Part shown: one piece after another, positions 40,600-49,464 of the stretch
How the letters are laid out: every line of letters starts with the position of its first letter
Position numbering within the stretch: the first letter of the stretch is position 1
Assembly: GCA_964640955.1 (NCBI GenBank)
Contig: CAZXJI010000018.1
Span: 8,014 to 72,013 of the forward strand
Length of the DNA: 64,000 nucleotides
Direction: 5' to 3'
Origin: CAXXOK01 sp964640955
GTDB taxonomy: Bacteria; Bacillota; Clostridia; Christensenellales; Aristaeellaceae
Translations under genes and position numbers: made by a program
The notes under the pieces: generated by a model
The model's input: the letters and a program-made list of their open reading frames with translations, nothing else
Database searches by the model: none
Told to the model about the DNA's origin: nothing

Positions 40600-41583
40600 T
40601 CAGGCGGGGTTGATCTGCGCCTCCGGCTCCGCCCCTTCGGCCTCCTTGGCCGCCTCCTGCCCGTCCATGTCCCGCGCAGGCTCGGGCCGCCGGACGCTTT
40701 CGGGCTTGGGCACATGGTATTCCGCGCCCTCGTTGTAGAACACCTTTTCGGGCGGCAGGTCCAAAAGCTCGGGGTGTTTCAGGCATTTCTTCATGTGCGT
40801 GAACAGCTTGGCGAACACCGCGCCTCCGCATACCCGCTCGTCCACGGTGATGCCCACGGGCAGCGTGCACCAGCGCCTGGGGGTGCCTTTGGCGTCGACC
40901 GTATAGCCGCGCTCCGGCGTGCCCAGACCCAGGAACATGGTGGTGTCGCCGAAATTGTAGATGTGGTGGAACACGCTGTGAAGCCCGATGGATGCGTTGT
41001 TGGTAATGAACATGCTGGTGTGGAAGGGCAGCTCGTCGATCACCACGCCGGGGAGGAGTCCGTAACGGTCCAGCAGGCGTATGAGCCCCGCGGTCAGCGA
41101 CGCCAGCCCCGGTATCGACAGCGCGACGGACGCCAGCTTGATGGCGAAGCTCGGCTTTTCCGGTTCGCGGTTGGCTTCGATCTTGGCGGTCAGGCGCGCC
41201 TGCACGTCGTAGATCGTGTCGCTGGGGTCGAAAAACACCTTGATGACGTTTTCCTTCAGGCTGCCGTCGGGCGTGTTCATCAAAATGGTCATGGAACAGG
41301 TGAGTTCGGTGCGGTTGTAATACTGCTTGTTCATAATGAAGCGGTTGACTTCCGGCACCTGCGAAATGGCGCGCACAAAGCTGGCGATGATGACCTCCAA
41401 AAAGGTCACGTTCAGGCTCTCGTCGCGTTTTTTATCGGCGATGTAACGCATCAGCGGTTCGTACTCGATATCGTGCTGTAGAAAAACCATCGCGTCGCAG
41501 CGCATGGGCATCAGGTACGGCGTGGCCTGTACGATCGGATCCAGGTGCTTCACGCGGCGGCCTTCGTGTCGATGTCCGAACAT
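40600..41583 (-). CDS. stand-alone E2-like (2-oxoacid dehydrogenase/CAT-fold) acyltransferase, degenerate active site
   Basis: A 327-residue protein with the chloramphenicol-acetyltransferase/dihydrolipoyl acyltransferase fold but no lipoyl or subunit-binding domain. Where E2 enzymes have the catalytic DHRxxDG block, this protein has DERVCGG (about residue 250), so both the catalytic His and the Asp are replaced. Other fold elements (GLHSVFHHIYNFGDTTM, LPVGITVDE) remain. A Glu/Pro-rich tail follows. No E1 or E3 genes are near. It may be a non-catalytic or differently acting acyl-CoA-binding protein. The start is ATG 41583 after AAAGGACGGG. Confidence 0.8.
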   Translation of the reverse strand: MFGHRHEGRRVKHLDPIVQATPYLMPMRCDAMVFLQHDIEYEPLMRYIADKKRDESLNVTFLEVIIASFVRAISQVPEVNRFIMNKQYYNRTELTCSMTILMNTPDGSLKENVIKVFFDPSDTIYDVQARLTAKIEANREPEKPSFAIKLASVALSIPGLASLTAGLIRLLDRYGLLPGVVIDELPFHTSMFITNNASIGLHSVFHHIYNFGDTTMFLGLGTPERGYTVDAKGTPRRWCTLPVGITVDERVCGGAVFAKLFTHMKKCLKHPELLDLPPEKVFYNEGAEYHVPKPESVRRPEPARDMDGQEAAKEAEGAEPEAQINPA

Positions 41584-41726
41584 GGAAATCCCGTCCTTTC
41601 GTTCCGGCCTCGGCCGGAGAATAGGCTCGACGCGCGTGGGATGATGGCTGTATGGATCGCAAAGAGCAAAGCCGCGCGCAAAGTCAGTTTATTGTATCCT
41701 TTCGAGCAGCGAACGTCAAGCGCGAC

Positions 41727-41763
41727 AAAAAGCAGGGGGGCGGCCGACAGGTCGCCCCCTTGC
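41727..41763 (-). terminator. intrinsic terminator of metallophosphoesterase gene
   Basis: On the minus strand GCAAGGGGGCG (41753-41763) pairs with CGCCCCCCTGC (41732-41742), followed by TTTTT (41727-41731). It lies 19 bases after the stop codon at 41782. Confidence 0.88.
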
Positions 41764-41781
41764 TTTCGTTTTGTTCTTCTA

Positions 41782-42864
41782 CTAAACGATTTCCGCCGTG
41801 TAGGCCAGCAGCGTAACCGCCGGCATGTTGAACAGCCTTCCCGGCATGGGGTAAAAGTCGCTTGGCGCCAGGCCGGGGCTTACGTACTGGGTGATGCTGT
41901 TGATGCGCTCCATCCCCACGATGCCCGTATCGCCCACGAACCAGCCCTTTTCCGGCACGTAGACCGGCCCAAGCGACCCCAGCCGCCACTGTCCGCCGCA
42001 GTAATGCCCCGCCAGCACCAGCGAAAGCCGGCGGAAGCTGAAGGCGGCCGTCTCGTCCGCCCATTCGACCATTTCGCGCACGTAATCGGCTTCCAGCGGC
42101 ACGTGCGTCACGCCGATCTGCAAATCGTCCCGGTTCATGATGTCGACGGCCTCGGCACTGGCGGTGATGGCTTCCAGCCGGTAGCACAGCGCCCGGTAGC
42201 TGGCCCCGCCCTCGGCGTCGTACTGCTGCCCGGCCGCCTCCATTTCCTCCTTCTGGCGCGTCAGGCTGCTGAGCATGCCGTCGATATCGACGCTGTAGAG
42301 GTATTCGGGCACGAACCAGACCGTCAGTTTCCCCACGGCCTGGCTTACGGGCCGGTCCAGGTACGTGCCGCCCGCTTCCTGCGCCGCCAGCACCCAGTCT
42401 GCCAGCACCTGGGGGTTGCCGTGCGCGTCGTACTGCACGGGATCGGGGTCGTCGTCCCCGGCGATGAAGTATACGGGCACGTCCGCCTTGATCTGGCGAA
42501 GCGTCTTGATCAGCGACACCAGCGGGGTGTAATCCCCGTTCTGCCCCACCATATCGCCCGTCATGACCGCGGCGGAAAAACCTTTGCCGAAAAGAAGGGT
42601 GCGCCACGTCTCCGCGTCCAGTCCGCGTTCGTCCCCGTGAAGGTCGGAAATATGGAGGATCGTGAAGTTCTCCAGGTTTTTATCAAGCGACATGACCCGG
42701 ACTTTTTCGGTTTCCAGGCCGGTCTGCCGGTTCAGCGCCGCGTTGGTCAGCAGCCCCAGCACCATCGCGGCGAACACCACCGATAAAAACAGAAGCAGGC
42801 AGCCGGGCCCGCGGCGCCTGGGCTTTTCCGGTGCAAAAATGTAATAGTTCTTCCTGCGTCCCAT
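41782..42864 (-). CDS. membrane-anchored metallophosphoesterase with variant motifs
   Basis: A 360-residue protein: a basic N-terminus, one membrane helix (about residues 22-45), then a calcineurin-like phosphoesterase domain. The first motifs are standard (LHISDLHGDE, TGDMVGQNGD). The usual GNH[D/E] is replaced by GDDD (in FIAGDDDPDP) and the usual GHTHxG by GHYCGG, so several metal or catalytic residues are changed. Similar divergent versions occur in Firmicutes. The substrate is unknown. The start is ATG 42864 with GGAGGATGG upstream. Monocistronic, with its own terminator. Confidence 0.85.
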   Translation of the reverse strand: MGRRKNYYIFAPEKPRRRGPGCLLLFLSVVFAAMVLGLLTNAALNRQTGLETEKVRVMSLDKNLENFTILHISDLHGDERGLDAETWRTLLFGKGFSAAVMTGDMVGQNGDYTPLVSLIKTLRQIKADVPVYFIAGDDDPDPVQYDAHGNPQVLADWVLAAQEAGGTYLDRPVSQAVGKLTVWFVPEYLYSVDIDGMLSSLTRQKEEMEAAGQQYDAEGGASYRALCYRLEAITASAEAVDIMNRDDLQIGVTHVPLEADYVREMVEWADETAAFSFRRLSLVLAGHYCGGQWRLGSLGPVYVPEKGWFVGDTGIVGMERINSITQYVSPGLAPSDFYPMPGRLFNMPAVTLLAYTAEIV

Positions 42865-43002
42865 TTCCCATCCTCCAGCTTTTCGTCTCCTCATTATACC
42901 GTTGCGGTCCCGGCCGACCGTTACGGTTTCCTTACCTTTGTGTTACATTTTATGTTCGCTGCATGGCGAGGGCGCGTTCCACGGATCGCCGTGCTCACGG
43001 TA

Positions 43003-43031
43003 TGGACAGACGTCCGCGGATATGATATAAA
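43003..43031 (+). promoter_or_regulatory. possible promoter of PlsC-like gene
   Basis: TGGACA (43003-43008) and TATAAA (43026-43031) are 17 bases apart, about 80 bases upstream of the ATG. Moderate consensus match. Confidence 0.5.
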
Positions 43032-43113
43032 GATACGGCGATGCGAAAATCACCCCCGACGGTCGTTCGCGCGCGGTTCCACCGCACCATTTGAACGGAA
43101 ACGGGGTCGGGGT

Positions 43114-43797
43114 ATGGCGCTGAAAAGATCGTACCGGTTTTTTCGCGGGCTGGTGCGCGTATGCACCTACCGTATGCGCGCGGAGTGGGCGCAGCCCTTT
43201 ACGGGCGAGCCCTCGGTGTTCGTGTGCAACCACGCGGGGGCGCTGGGGCCTATCGACATCTGCGCCAAGTTTCCCCTAGCGGACGAGCTGCACCCCTGGA
43301 TGAACGCCCAGGTGCTGAGCGCCCGGGAGGTGCCCGCCTACGTGCGGCAGGATTACTGGTGGCGGCCGGATTCCCGCTGGGCGCCCGTGCTCACGCGCAC
43401 GCTGCCCTACGTGGCGGCGGCCATCCTCCCGCCCATCCTGCGCACCACGCCCACGGTGCCCGTGTATCACGACATCCGCGTGATGCGCACGCTGCGCGAA
43501 AGCCTCCGGATTCTCAAAGCCGGGGAGCACCTGGTGATCTTCCCGGAACAGCCTTCCGGCCACCGTACGCACGAGCAGACGCTGAACGCGGGCTTTCTGC
43601 AGCTTGCGCCGGCTTACGCGCGCGTGACCGGCAAGGCGCTGGCCTTCTGGCCCGTGCATATCGATTCGGCCGCCCGCGTGTTCCGCGTGGGCAGACCCCT
43701 GTACTACGAGCCCGCGCGCACCCTGGAAGAGCAGGCGGAAGCGCTGCTTGAGGCGCTCGGCCGGGGCATCCGAAAGCCGGTCAGGGAAGAAGGCTGA
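43114..43797 (+). CDS. PlsC-like lysophospholipid acyltransferase
   Basis: A 227-residue soluble or peripheral acyltransferase of the glycerol-3-phosphate acyltransferase superfamily. The first block is VFVCNHAGALGPID, where the catalytic His is present but the usual HX4D Asp is Gly; the third block FPEQPSGH stands for the FPEG motif. The same HX4G form occurs in the acyltransferase domain of the next gene, so the two may act on related membrane lipids. The start chosen is ATG 43114; an upstream GTG at 42940 would lie before the proposed promoter. Confidence 0.8.
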   Translation: MALKRSYRFFRGLVRVCTYRMRAEWAQPFTGEPSVFVCNHAGALGPIDICAKFPLADELHPWMNAQVLSAREVPAYVRQDYWWRPDSRWAPVLTRTLPYVAAAILPPILRTTPTVPVYHDIRVMRTLRESLRILKAGEHLVIFPEQPSGHRTHEQTLNAGFLQLAPAYARVTGKALAFWPVHIDSAARVFRVGRPLYYEPARTLEEQAEALLEALGRGIRKPVREEG

Positions 43798-43909
43798 CAC
43801 TTCACCCCGTCCTTCATCCAACGGAGCACATCCGCTTTTCCATCCTCCGCCGGCCGACGCCGCGCGGAGGTTTTTCGGTTCGGGCGCCCCTGTGCGCGGC
43901 GCCCGCAGG

Positions 43910-43939
43910 TTGATTCTTTCCCTTGCGCTGTGGTAGAAT
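43910..43939 (+). promoter_or_regulatory. promoter of the acyltransferase-fusion gene
   Basis: TTGATT (43910-43915) and TAGAAT (43934-43939) are separated by 18 bases; the transcript would start near 43946, about 45 bases before the TTG start. Confidence 0.6.
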
Positions 43940-43992
43940 GAGGTGTTTTATAAGCACTGATCGTCCTACGTCGCAGGAGGAGCGAAACGCCA

Positions 43993-46221
43993 TTGCAGCC
44001 GGAGAACGAACGGACCTGGGCCAGCTCGCGGCGGGTCATGCTGGTGATGATGTCGCTGAGCACCCTGTACAACTATCTGTATTCCATGTCGGTCAGCAGC
44101 GCGTATGGGCTTTTGCCTATTCTGGGCGGCGCGCTGTTTATGACCGGCGCGGTTGCGTCCACCTACGCGCAGACCTTTCTGGGCAGCAACCGCAAATTCC
44201 TTTCCCGGCGCATGCGCATTGCCGGGACGGTGCTGCTTTCTTTCATGCTCCTGTTTTCGCTGGGGCTGTTTTCCATCTACCCCATTTTCAGCGCTCCGCC
44301 GTCGATCTGGGCGCTGTTCGCGGTGGTGCTGGCGCTCACGGTGCGCTCCATCCTCGGGCGGCGGCTGGTGGGCCAAGTCATGCGCGGGCGCATCGGACGG
44401 GCCGCGTTTATATGGCTGTACGCCGCGCTGCAGGTGATTCCGGCGGGGGTGGTGGCGCTTTTGCTGTTCCATTCCCTTCCCGAGCCCGTCGCCTGGCAGA
44501 CGCTGGGCGGCTTCGGGTTGAGCGTGCTGCTGGAAAGCTATACCCTCTGGCGCGAGCGCCGCGTCATCGCCATGGAGCGGGATGAAGACGACGCGGACGC
44601 GCAGGCTTTGGAGCATATGGCCGGGGAGCTGCGAACGCTGCACGCCTACGGCGCGTACCAGCGGATGCACATGCTGATCCTCATGGCGCTGCAGGTAACC
44701 CTCGTGATGGTGTACACCTTCATCGGCATCACCTCGGGGGAGATCGTCGCCTGCCTGGCGCTGACGGTCGGCTGTACGATCATCCTGCGCGAAGCGACGG
44801 ACTTCATCCTTTCCCACCTCCGGCGCCGCAGGCCGGCCATCCTGCAATTGCTCCTGATCGGCCTTTTTTTGTGGATCTACGGCCTGGTGCTGTTCTACCG
44901 CCAGCTTTCCAGCATGCCCAACCTGGTGTTGAGTTACCTGACGCTGGGCCTTTGCTCCAGCGGCCTTTCCGTGTCCGTCACCTGCCTTGCGCAGATGGAA
45001 ATGGAAATGACCGAGGTGGCCGAGTACGGGCTGCAAAACCATATGCGCGGGTACGACCGCATCCGCGCGACGTATACGGAGCTGGCGATCCTGCTGGGGC
45101 AGCTGGCGGCGCTGGTGCTGCTGGCGATCCTGTGCCTGCCGGCGGGGCTCGACCTGACGAAGATCGATTTTCTGGCCCTGTTGCGCAGCTTCCGGCCGCT
45201 GATGGTGGTTCCGCCGCTTCTGCTGCTGGTCGGGGCGATCGTGAGCGTTTTGCACTTTCCCATGAACAACCGCCATTTCGAAAAGCTTCGCCGCTTTCTC
45301 AACCTGAGCGACGGCGACAACCCGGCGCTCAAAAAACAGCTGGACGACGTGGTGGTCAGGAAGCATAAGAACCGCTTCGGCGTCAAACTGATCGTGCTTT
45401 TCCTGCGCCCGCTGTACTACCATAAGGTGCTCGGCCGGGAAAACGCCGCCGGGTACGAGGAGGGCTCGCTGGTGCTGGTGTGCAACCACGGCGAGCTGTA
45501 CGGCCCGGTGGTCACCAACCTGTACGTGCCCATCAGCTTCCGGCCCTGGGCCATCAGCAGCATGATGGAGAAGGACGTGATCGTCCGCTACGTTTACGAA
45601 AACACCCTCGTGCGCCAGCAATGGCTGCCGAATTGCCTCAAAATGCCCCTGACCCGCCTGCTGTGCCCGATCGCCCTGTGGGTGTTCAACAGCCTGGAGG
45701 CCATTCCCGTCTACCGCAACAACCCCCGAGCGCTGATGAAGACCTTCCGCCAGACCGTGGAGGCCATGCAGGCGGGCGACAACATCCTCGTCTTTCCGGA
45801 GCGCGGCGAAGCCGAGGCGCCCGGCCAGAAGGGCTACGTAAGCGAAGGCGTGGGCGAGCTGTACACCGGCTTTGCGATGATCGGCCCGGCTTATTACGCC
45901 AAGACGCACAAGCGGGCCGTGTTCCTGCCGATCTATGCCAGCAAGCACCTGCGCACGCTCACCTTCGGCAAGGGCATCGTGTACGATCCCGACGCGCCCG
46001 CCACCGAGGAAAAGCTGCGCATCGTGCACGCGCTGCAGCAAAGCATGGAAGCCATGTACGCCGTGGAGCAGGCCGAGGTGCACCGCCGCAAGGCGCGCCG
46101 CCGCGAACACCTGCGCCGGCATCGCAGGCAACTGGGCCCGCGGGAGCAGATGGAGCTGCAGACGCTGGAGGAGGACGAGCGGGCGGAGCGCGCCGGAGAG
46201 GGCGGCGGGGACGCCGGCTGA
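43993..46221 (+). CDS. polytopic membrane protein fused to a PlsC-like acyltransferase domain
   Basis: A 742-residue protein. The first 430 or so residues form about ten to twelve membrane helices resembling a transporter-like (MFS-type) bundle. After a linker, an acyltransferase domain (about 470-690) carries VLVCNHGELYGPV (His present, HX4D Asp replaced by Gly), IPVYRNN and VFPERGEA. A highly basic then acidic tail (about 690-742) ends the protein. Fusion of a lipid-transporter-like part with an acyltransferase recalls lysophospholipid flippase-acyltransferases such as LplT-Aas, an analogy and not an identification. It starts at TTG 43993 with a GGAGGAG site. Confidence 0.8.
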   Translation: MQPENERTWASSRRVMLVMMSLSTLYNYLYSMSVSSAYGLLPILGGALFMTGAVASTYAQTFLGSNRKFLSRRMRIAGTVLLSFMLLFSLGLFSIYPIFSAPPSIWALFAVVLALTVRSILGRRLVGQVMRGRIGRAAFIWLYAALQVIPAGVVALLLFHSLPEPVAWQTLGGFGLSVLLESYTLWRERRVIAMERDEDDADAQALEHMAGELRTLHAYGAYQRMHMLILMALQVTLVMVYTFIGITSGEIVACLALTVGCTIILREATDFILSHLRRRRPAILQLLLIGLFLWIYGLVLFYRQLSSMPNLVLSYLTLGLCSSGLSVSVTCLAQMEMEMTEVAEYGLQNHMRGYDRIRATYTELAILLGQLAALVLLAILCLPAGLDLTKIDFLALLRSFRPLMVVPPLLLLVGAIVSVLHFPMNNRHFEKLRRFLNLSDGDNPALKKQLDDVVVRKHKNRFGVKLIVLFLRPLYYHKVLGRENAAGYEEGSLVLVCNHGELYGPVVTNLYVPISFRPWAISSMMEKDVIVRYVYENTLVRQQWLPNCLKMPLTRLLCPIALWVFNSLEAIPVYRNNPRALMKTFRQTVEAMQAGDNILVFPERGEAEAPGQKGYVSEGVGELYTGFAMIGPAYYAKTHKRAVFLPIYASKHLRTLTFGKGIVYDPDAPATEEKLRIVHALQQSMEAMYAVEQAEVHRRKARRREHLRRHRRQLGPREQMELQTLEEDERAERAGEGGGDAG

Positions 46222-46247
46222 GGCGGCCGCCTTTCCCGCCGTGGCGT

Positions 46248-46276
46248 TTGCCCCGGCACCCGTTTTATGCTATGAT
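46248..46276 (+). promoter_or_regulatory. promoter of the 46.3 kb membrane protein gene
   Basis: TTGCCC (46248-46253) and an extended -10 TGCTATGAT (ending 46276) are at 17-base spacing, 43 bases before the ATG. Confidence 0.65.
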
Positions 46277-46318
46277 AGGTTTTTGTAGTCGGGAATACCG
46301 CAAGGAGGCTTTCACCTC

Positions 46319-47635
46319 ATGACGTTCGACTCCGTTTGGCTCGACCGCGACCTGCGCAGGCGCGGCGAAGCGCGCCCCTTCGACTGGTTCAACTGGTTCA
46401 CGCTCGCGGCGCTGGCTGCGTTTTCGCTCCACGTTTATTTATGGGAGTTCCAAAACCAGAACAGCGACCTGTACATGCACGCCGTTATCGCCAGCGGATT
46501 CGACTTTGCCGACCTGCACAGCATCACCAGCCGCATCGCCTATCCGCTGTGGCATTTGAGCGTCGCGGCGCTCTACCGGCTGGGCGTTCCGCTTTCGTGG
46601 GCCGCGGCGCTGATGTGCACGCTCAGCAAGGCCCTTCTGTTCGCGCTGGTGCACCGCTTTCTGGTCGTAACGACGCGCGAGCGGCTCCCGCGCGCGGCCG
46701 TAACGCTGGTTACGCTCTGCCTGATGCTGGTGACCGCCGTGCGCGTGCCCGGCCTGAACGATAACGTATACAAGGGCATCGGCTCCCCCACCGTGTGGCA
46801 CAACCCCACGCAGCTGGCGGTGCTGGTCACGGCGATGCTGTGCGTGCCTTACACCCTGCACTGCTGGTACGAGTTCGAACGCCGGCTGCCGACGGACGGC
46901 GCCCGGACGACGCTCCCCTGGCGCAAGGTCATCGTCCTCGCGGTGCTCACCATGGCCAGCCTCGCCTGCAAGCCGACCTTCATGCAGGCGCTGATTCCCG
47001 CCGCAGCCGTGTTCTTTCTGGTGCAGTGGATCAGACACCCGCGCAACGGCCGGTACTTCGTGCGGGTCATCGTCGCCTTTCTGCCCGCCGCGGGCTATTT
47101 TCTGCTGCAATACCTGTATTACACCGGGGTCGTGGTGCCTTACACCAGCGGCGTCGTGTTCGGCACGAGCCTCGCGGACGCGTGGGCCGCGGTGCGCAAC
47201 ATGCTGCTGATGGCGGCGTTCCCCCTGTTCGCGCTGATGGTCAGCTACGAAAAGGGCCTGTTCAGGGACGCGTCGCTGCCGCTGTGCCTGCTGACGGCGG
47301 GCTTCGGCATCCTTGAGGCCATGTTTTTCAAGGAAACGGGCATCCGTGTGGGCCACGGCAACTTCAACTGGGCCAGCATGAGCGCCGCGTTCCTGCTGTG
47401 GGTGTTCGTGACGCCCAAATTCATCGCCTCCATCGGGTCGTACCGCCGCAAGTGCGGGGACGTCCGGCTGGCCGCCGAGGGGGGCGCGCTTTCCGCAGCC
47501 GCGCTGCGCCGCGCCCGGACGGAGCTGCACGCGCGCTCGGCCGCCTATTTCGTAAGCTTCGCCCTGCTGCTGTGGCACCTGTACTCCGGAGTGTACTACC
47601 TTTATTATTTGTTTTCCACGGGAAGCACGTTTTGA
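46319..47635 (+). CDS. polytopic membrane protein of unknown function
   Basis: A 438-residue integral membrane protein with about ten helices. Between the first two helices an extracytoplasmic loop holds NQNSDLYMHAV, and a second loop contains RVPGLNDNVYKGIGSPTVWHNP; the acidic residue and the arrangement resemble GT-C-type glycosyltransferases and related envelope-polysaccharide proteins. I do not recognise a specific family. The start is ATG 46319 with CAAGGAGG upstream; it has its own promoter and terminator. Confidence 0.8.
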   Translation: MTFDSVWLDRDLRRRGEARPFDWFNWFTLAALAAFSLHVYLWEFQNQNSDLYMHAVIASGFDFADLHSITSRIAYPLWHLSVAALYRLGVPLSWAAALMCTLSKALLFALVHRFLVVTTRERLPRAAVTLVTLCLMLVTAVRVPGLNDNVYKGIGSPTVWHNPTQLAVLVTAMLCVPYTLHCWYEFERRLPTDGARTTLPWRKVIVLAVLTMASLACKPTFMQALIPAAAVFFLVQWIRHPRNGRYFVRVIVAFLPAAGYFLLQYLYYTGVVVPYTSGVVFGTSLADAWAAVRNMLLMAAFPLFALMVSYEKGLFRDASLPLCLLTAGFGILEAMFFKETGIRVGHGNFNWASMSAAFLLWVFVTPKFIASIGSYRRKCGDVRLAAEGGALSAAALRRARTELHARSAAYFVSFALLLWHLYSGVYYLYYLFSTGSTF

Positions 47636-47647
47636 GAACATACGGCA

Positions 47648-47677
47648 GTGCCGCCGTCCCATCGGGACGGCGGCACT
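47648..47677 (+). terminator. terminator after the 46.3 kb membrane protein gene
   Basis: A perfect 13-bp stem (GTGCCGCCGTCCC with its complement, loop of about 4) begins 13 bases after the stop and is followed by TTTC. It also lies just past the convergent GntR gene end. Confidence 0.75.
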
Positions 47678-47692
47678 TTCATGCTGCGTTTT

Positions 47693-48379
47693 TCAGCAGA
47701 CGCCGGGGGTGAAATAGGCGGCGTACCGCTCGCGGATCGCCTTTTCGTCGATCTTGTACCGGCTCAGATGCCTGCCGACCAGCGCGGCGGCCTCCGTCTT
47801 GCTCCCGGCGCGCACGGCGGCGAGGATCGCCTCGTGGTCGCTAACGATGCGGGCCTCGTTGACGGTGGTCAGGCTCAGGCTGCGCACGCGGTCGAAATGC
47901 AGCGCCATGCTCTCCTGCAGGCGGTAGGTCTGCATCCGGTTGGTGAGCCTGAAAAACTCGCGGTGAAAATCGTTGTCCAGCTCCAGGAACTTCTCGGGCA
48001 GCGGGTTTTCCAGGTAGAACCGCTGCAGCCTCACGTTGGCCTCCGCCGCCGAAAAATCCAGCGTTCGCGCCGCTTCGCACGCCAGCTCGACGATCGCCGT
48101 TTCCAGCACCATGCGCAGGAAGCGGCTTTCCTCCACCAGGTTGCAGTCGATCAGCGCGATGCGGCTGCCCCGCTGGGGCAGGATCTCCACGATGCGAATC
48201 TTGCTCAGTTCGATCAGCGCCTCGCGGATCGGCGTCCGGCTCAGGCCCAGGGCCGAGGAAAGCTCGTTTTCGCTGAGCATGGCCCCCGGTGTGAGAGCGA
48301 GGGAGGCGATGTTGCGTTTGAGCATCCTCAGCGCGTAATCCCGCGCCGTTTCCCGCGCGTAGCGTTCGGTGACGTTCAC
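47693..48379 (-). CDS. GntR-family (FadR/FCD) transcriptional regulator
   Basis: A 228-residue regulator: an N-terminal winged helix with SENELSSALGLSRTPIREAL (GntR signature) and a helical FCD ligand domain whose metal-binding pattern (DNDFHREFFRLTNR and SDHEAIL) suggests a carboxylate ligand held through a metal. It starts at GTG 48379 and lies 20 bases after tsaD on the same strand. The regulated genes are not evident here. Confidence 0.92.
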   Translation of the reverse strand: MNVTERYARETARDYALRMLKRNIASLALTPGAMLSENELSSALGLSRTPIREALIELSKIRIVEILPQRGSRIALIDCNLVEESRFLRMVLETAIVELACEAARTLDFSAAEANVRLQRFYLENPLPEKFLELDNDFHREFFRLTNRMQTYRLQESMALHFDRVRSLSLTTVNEARIVSDHEAILAAVRAGSKTEAAALVGRHLSRYKIDEKAIRERYAAYFTPGVC

Positions 48380-48398
48380 GGTATCCCTCTTTTCGCCG

Positions 48399-49457
48399 CT
48401 ACAGGAGCGGCAGCGACGGCACGGCGTTGAGCGTAAGCGGCGCGCATTCGCCCTTTCGGAGGCGGTAGTAGGCGGCGGCGCCGATCATGGCGGCGTTGTC
48501 GGTGCACAGGCCGACGTCCGGCATGCGCAGGGCGAAGCCCTCCCGGGCGGCCAGTTCCCGCATGCGCCCGCGCAGGAGGCGGTTGGCGCTTACCCCGCCC
48601 GCGAGGCACAGGGTGGAAAGCCCGCTGTCCGTAAGCGCCAGCAGCGATTTTTCGCAAAGGCTGTCCACGATGGCCCGCTGGTAGGACGCCGCAAGGTCGG
48701 CCTTCGGCAGGGGTTCGCCTTTCTGCTCCAGCCTGTGGCAGGCGTTGATGAACGCGGTCTTGAGCCCCGAAAAGCTGAAGTCGTACTTGCCTTCCGCGTG
48801 CGGGCGCGGCAGGGGAAGCGCTTCGGGGTCGCCGCCCTCCGCCAGCCTGCTCAGCTGCGGCCCGCCGGGGTACGTAAGCCCCAGCACCCGCGCGCCCTTG
48901 TCGAACGCCTCGCCGGCCGCATCGTCCACGGTCTGGCCCATGAGGGTGTACACGCCGTAATCCTCCACCCGCACCAGATGGCTGTGCCCGCCGCTGGCCA
49001 CCAAGCAGAGGAAAGGCGGCGTAAGATCCGGATCCGCCAGAAAATTGGCGCTCACGTGCCCTTCGATGTGGTTGATGGGGATCAGCGGCAGGCCGGTCGC
49101 AAAGGCCAGGCCCTTCATGCAGCTCACGCCCGTCAAAAGCGCCCCCACCAGCCCCGGCCCGTAGGTAACGGCCAGCGCGTCCACGTCCGAAAGCGTCATG
49201 CCCGCGTCCGCCAGCGCCCGGTCGATAACCCGGTCGCACGCGTCCACGTGCGCGCGGCTGGCGATTTCCGGTACCACGCCGCCGTAGAGGGCGTGCACGT
49301 CCACCTGGGAGAAGATCACGTTGCTCAGCGCCCGCCGCCCGCTTTCCACCACGGCGGCGGCCGTTTCGTCGCAGCTGGATTCCAGCGCGAGGATGCGCAC
49401 CGTTTCCCGGCCGCGCAGGGCGTTCGTTTTGGCCTGCCAGTCCTTTTCCATGTTCAT
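48399..49457 (-). CDS. tsaD: tRNA N6-adenosine threonylcarbamoyltransferase
   Basis: A 352-residue ASKHA-fold enzyme that transfers threonylcarbamoyl to A37 of ANN-decoding tRNAs together with TsaB and TsaE. The N-terminal ILALESSCDETAAAVV and the metal-binding block NHIEGHVSANF are intact, with ASGGHSHL and the C-terminal LAGGVSANRLLR nucleotide motif. The start is ATG 49457 (MNMEKD), or ATG 49451. It closes a minus-strand run beginning at secA. Confidence 0.97.
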   Translation of the reverse strand: MNMEKDWQAKTNALRGRETVRILALESSCDETAAAVVESGRRALSNVIFSQVDVHALYGGVVPEIASRAHVDACDRVIDRALADAGMTLSDVDALAVTYGPGLVGALLTGVSCMKGLAFATGLPLIPINHIEGHVSANFLADPDLTPPFLCLVASGGHSHLVRVEDYGVYTLMGQTVDDAAGEAFDKGARVLGLTYPGGPQLSRLAEGGDPEALPLPRPHAEGKYDFSFSGLKTAFINACHRLEQKGEPLPKADLAASYQRAIVDSLCEKSLLALTDSGLSTLCLAGGVSANRLLRGRMRELAAREGFALRMPDVGLCTDNAAMIGAAAYYRLRKGECAPLTLNAVPSLPLL

Positions 49458-49464
49458 GCTCGCT

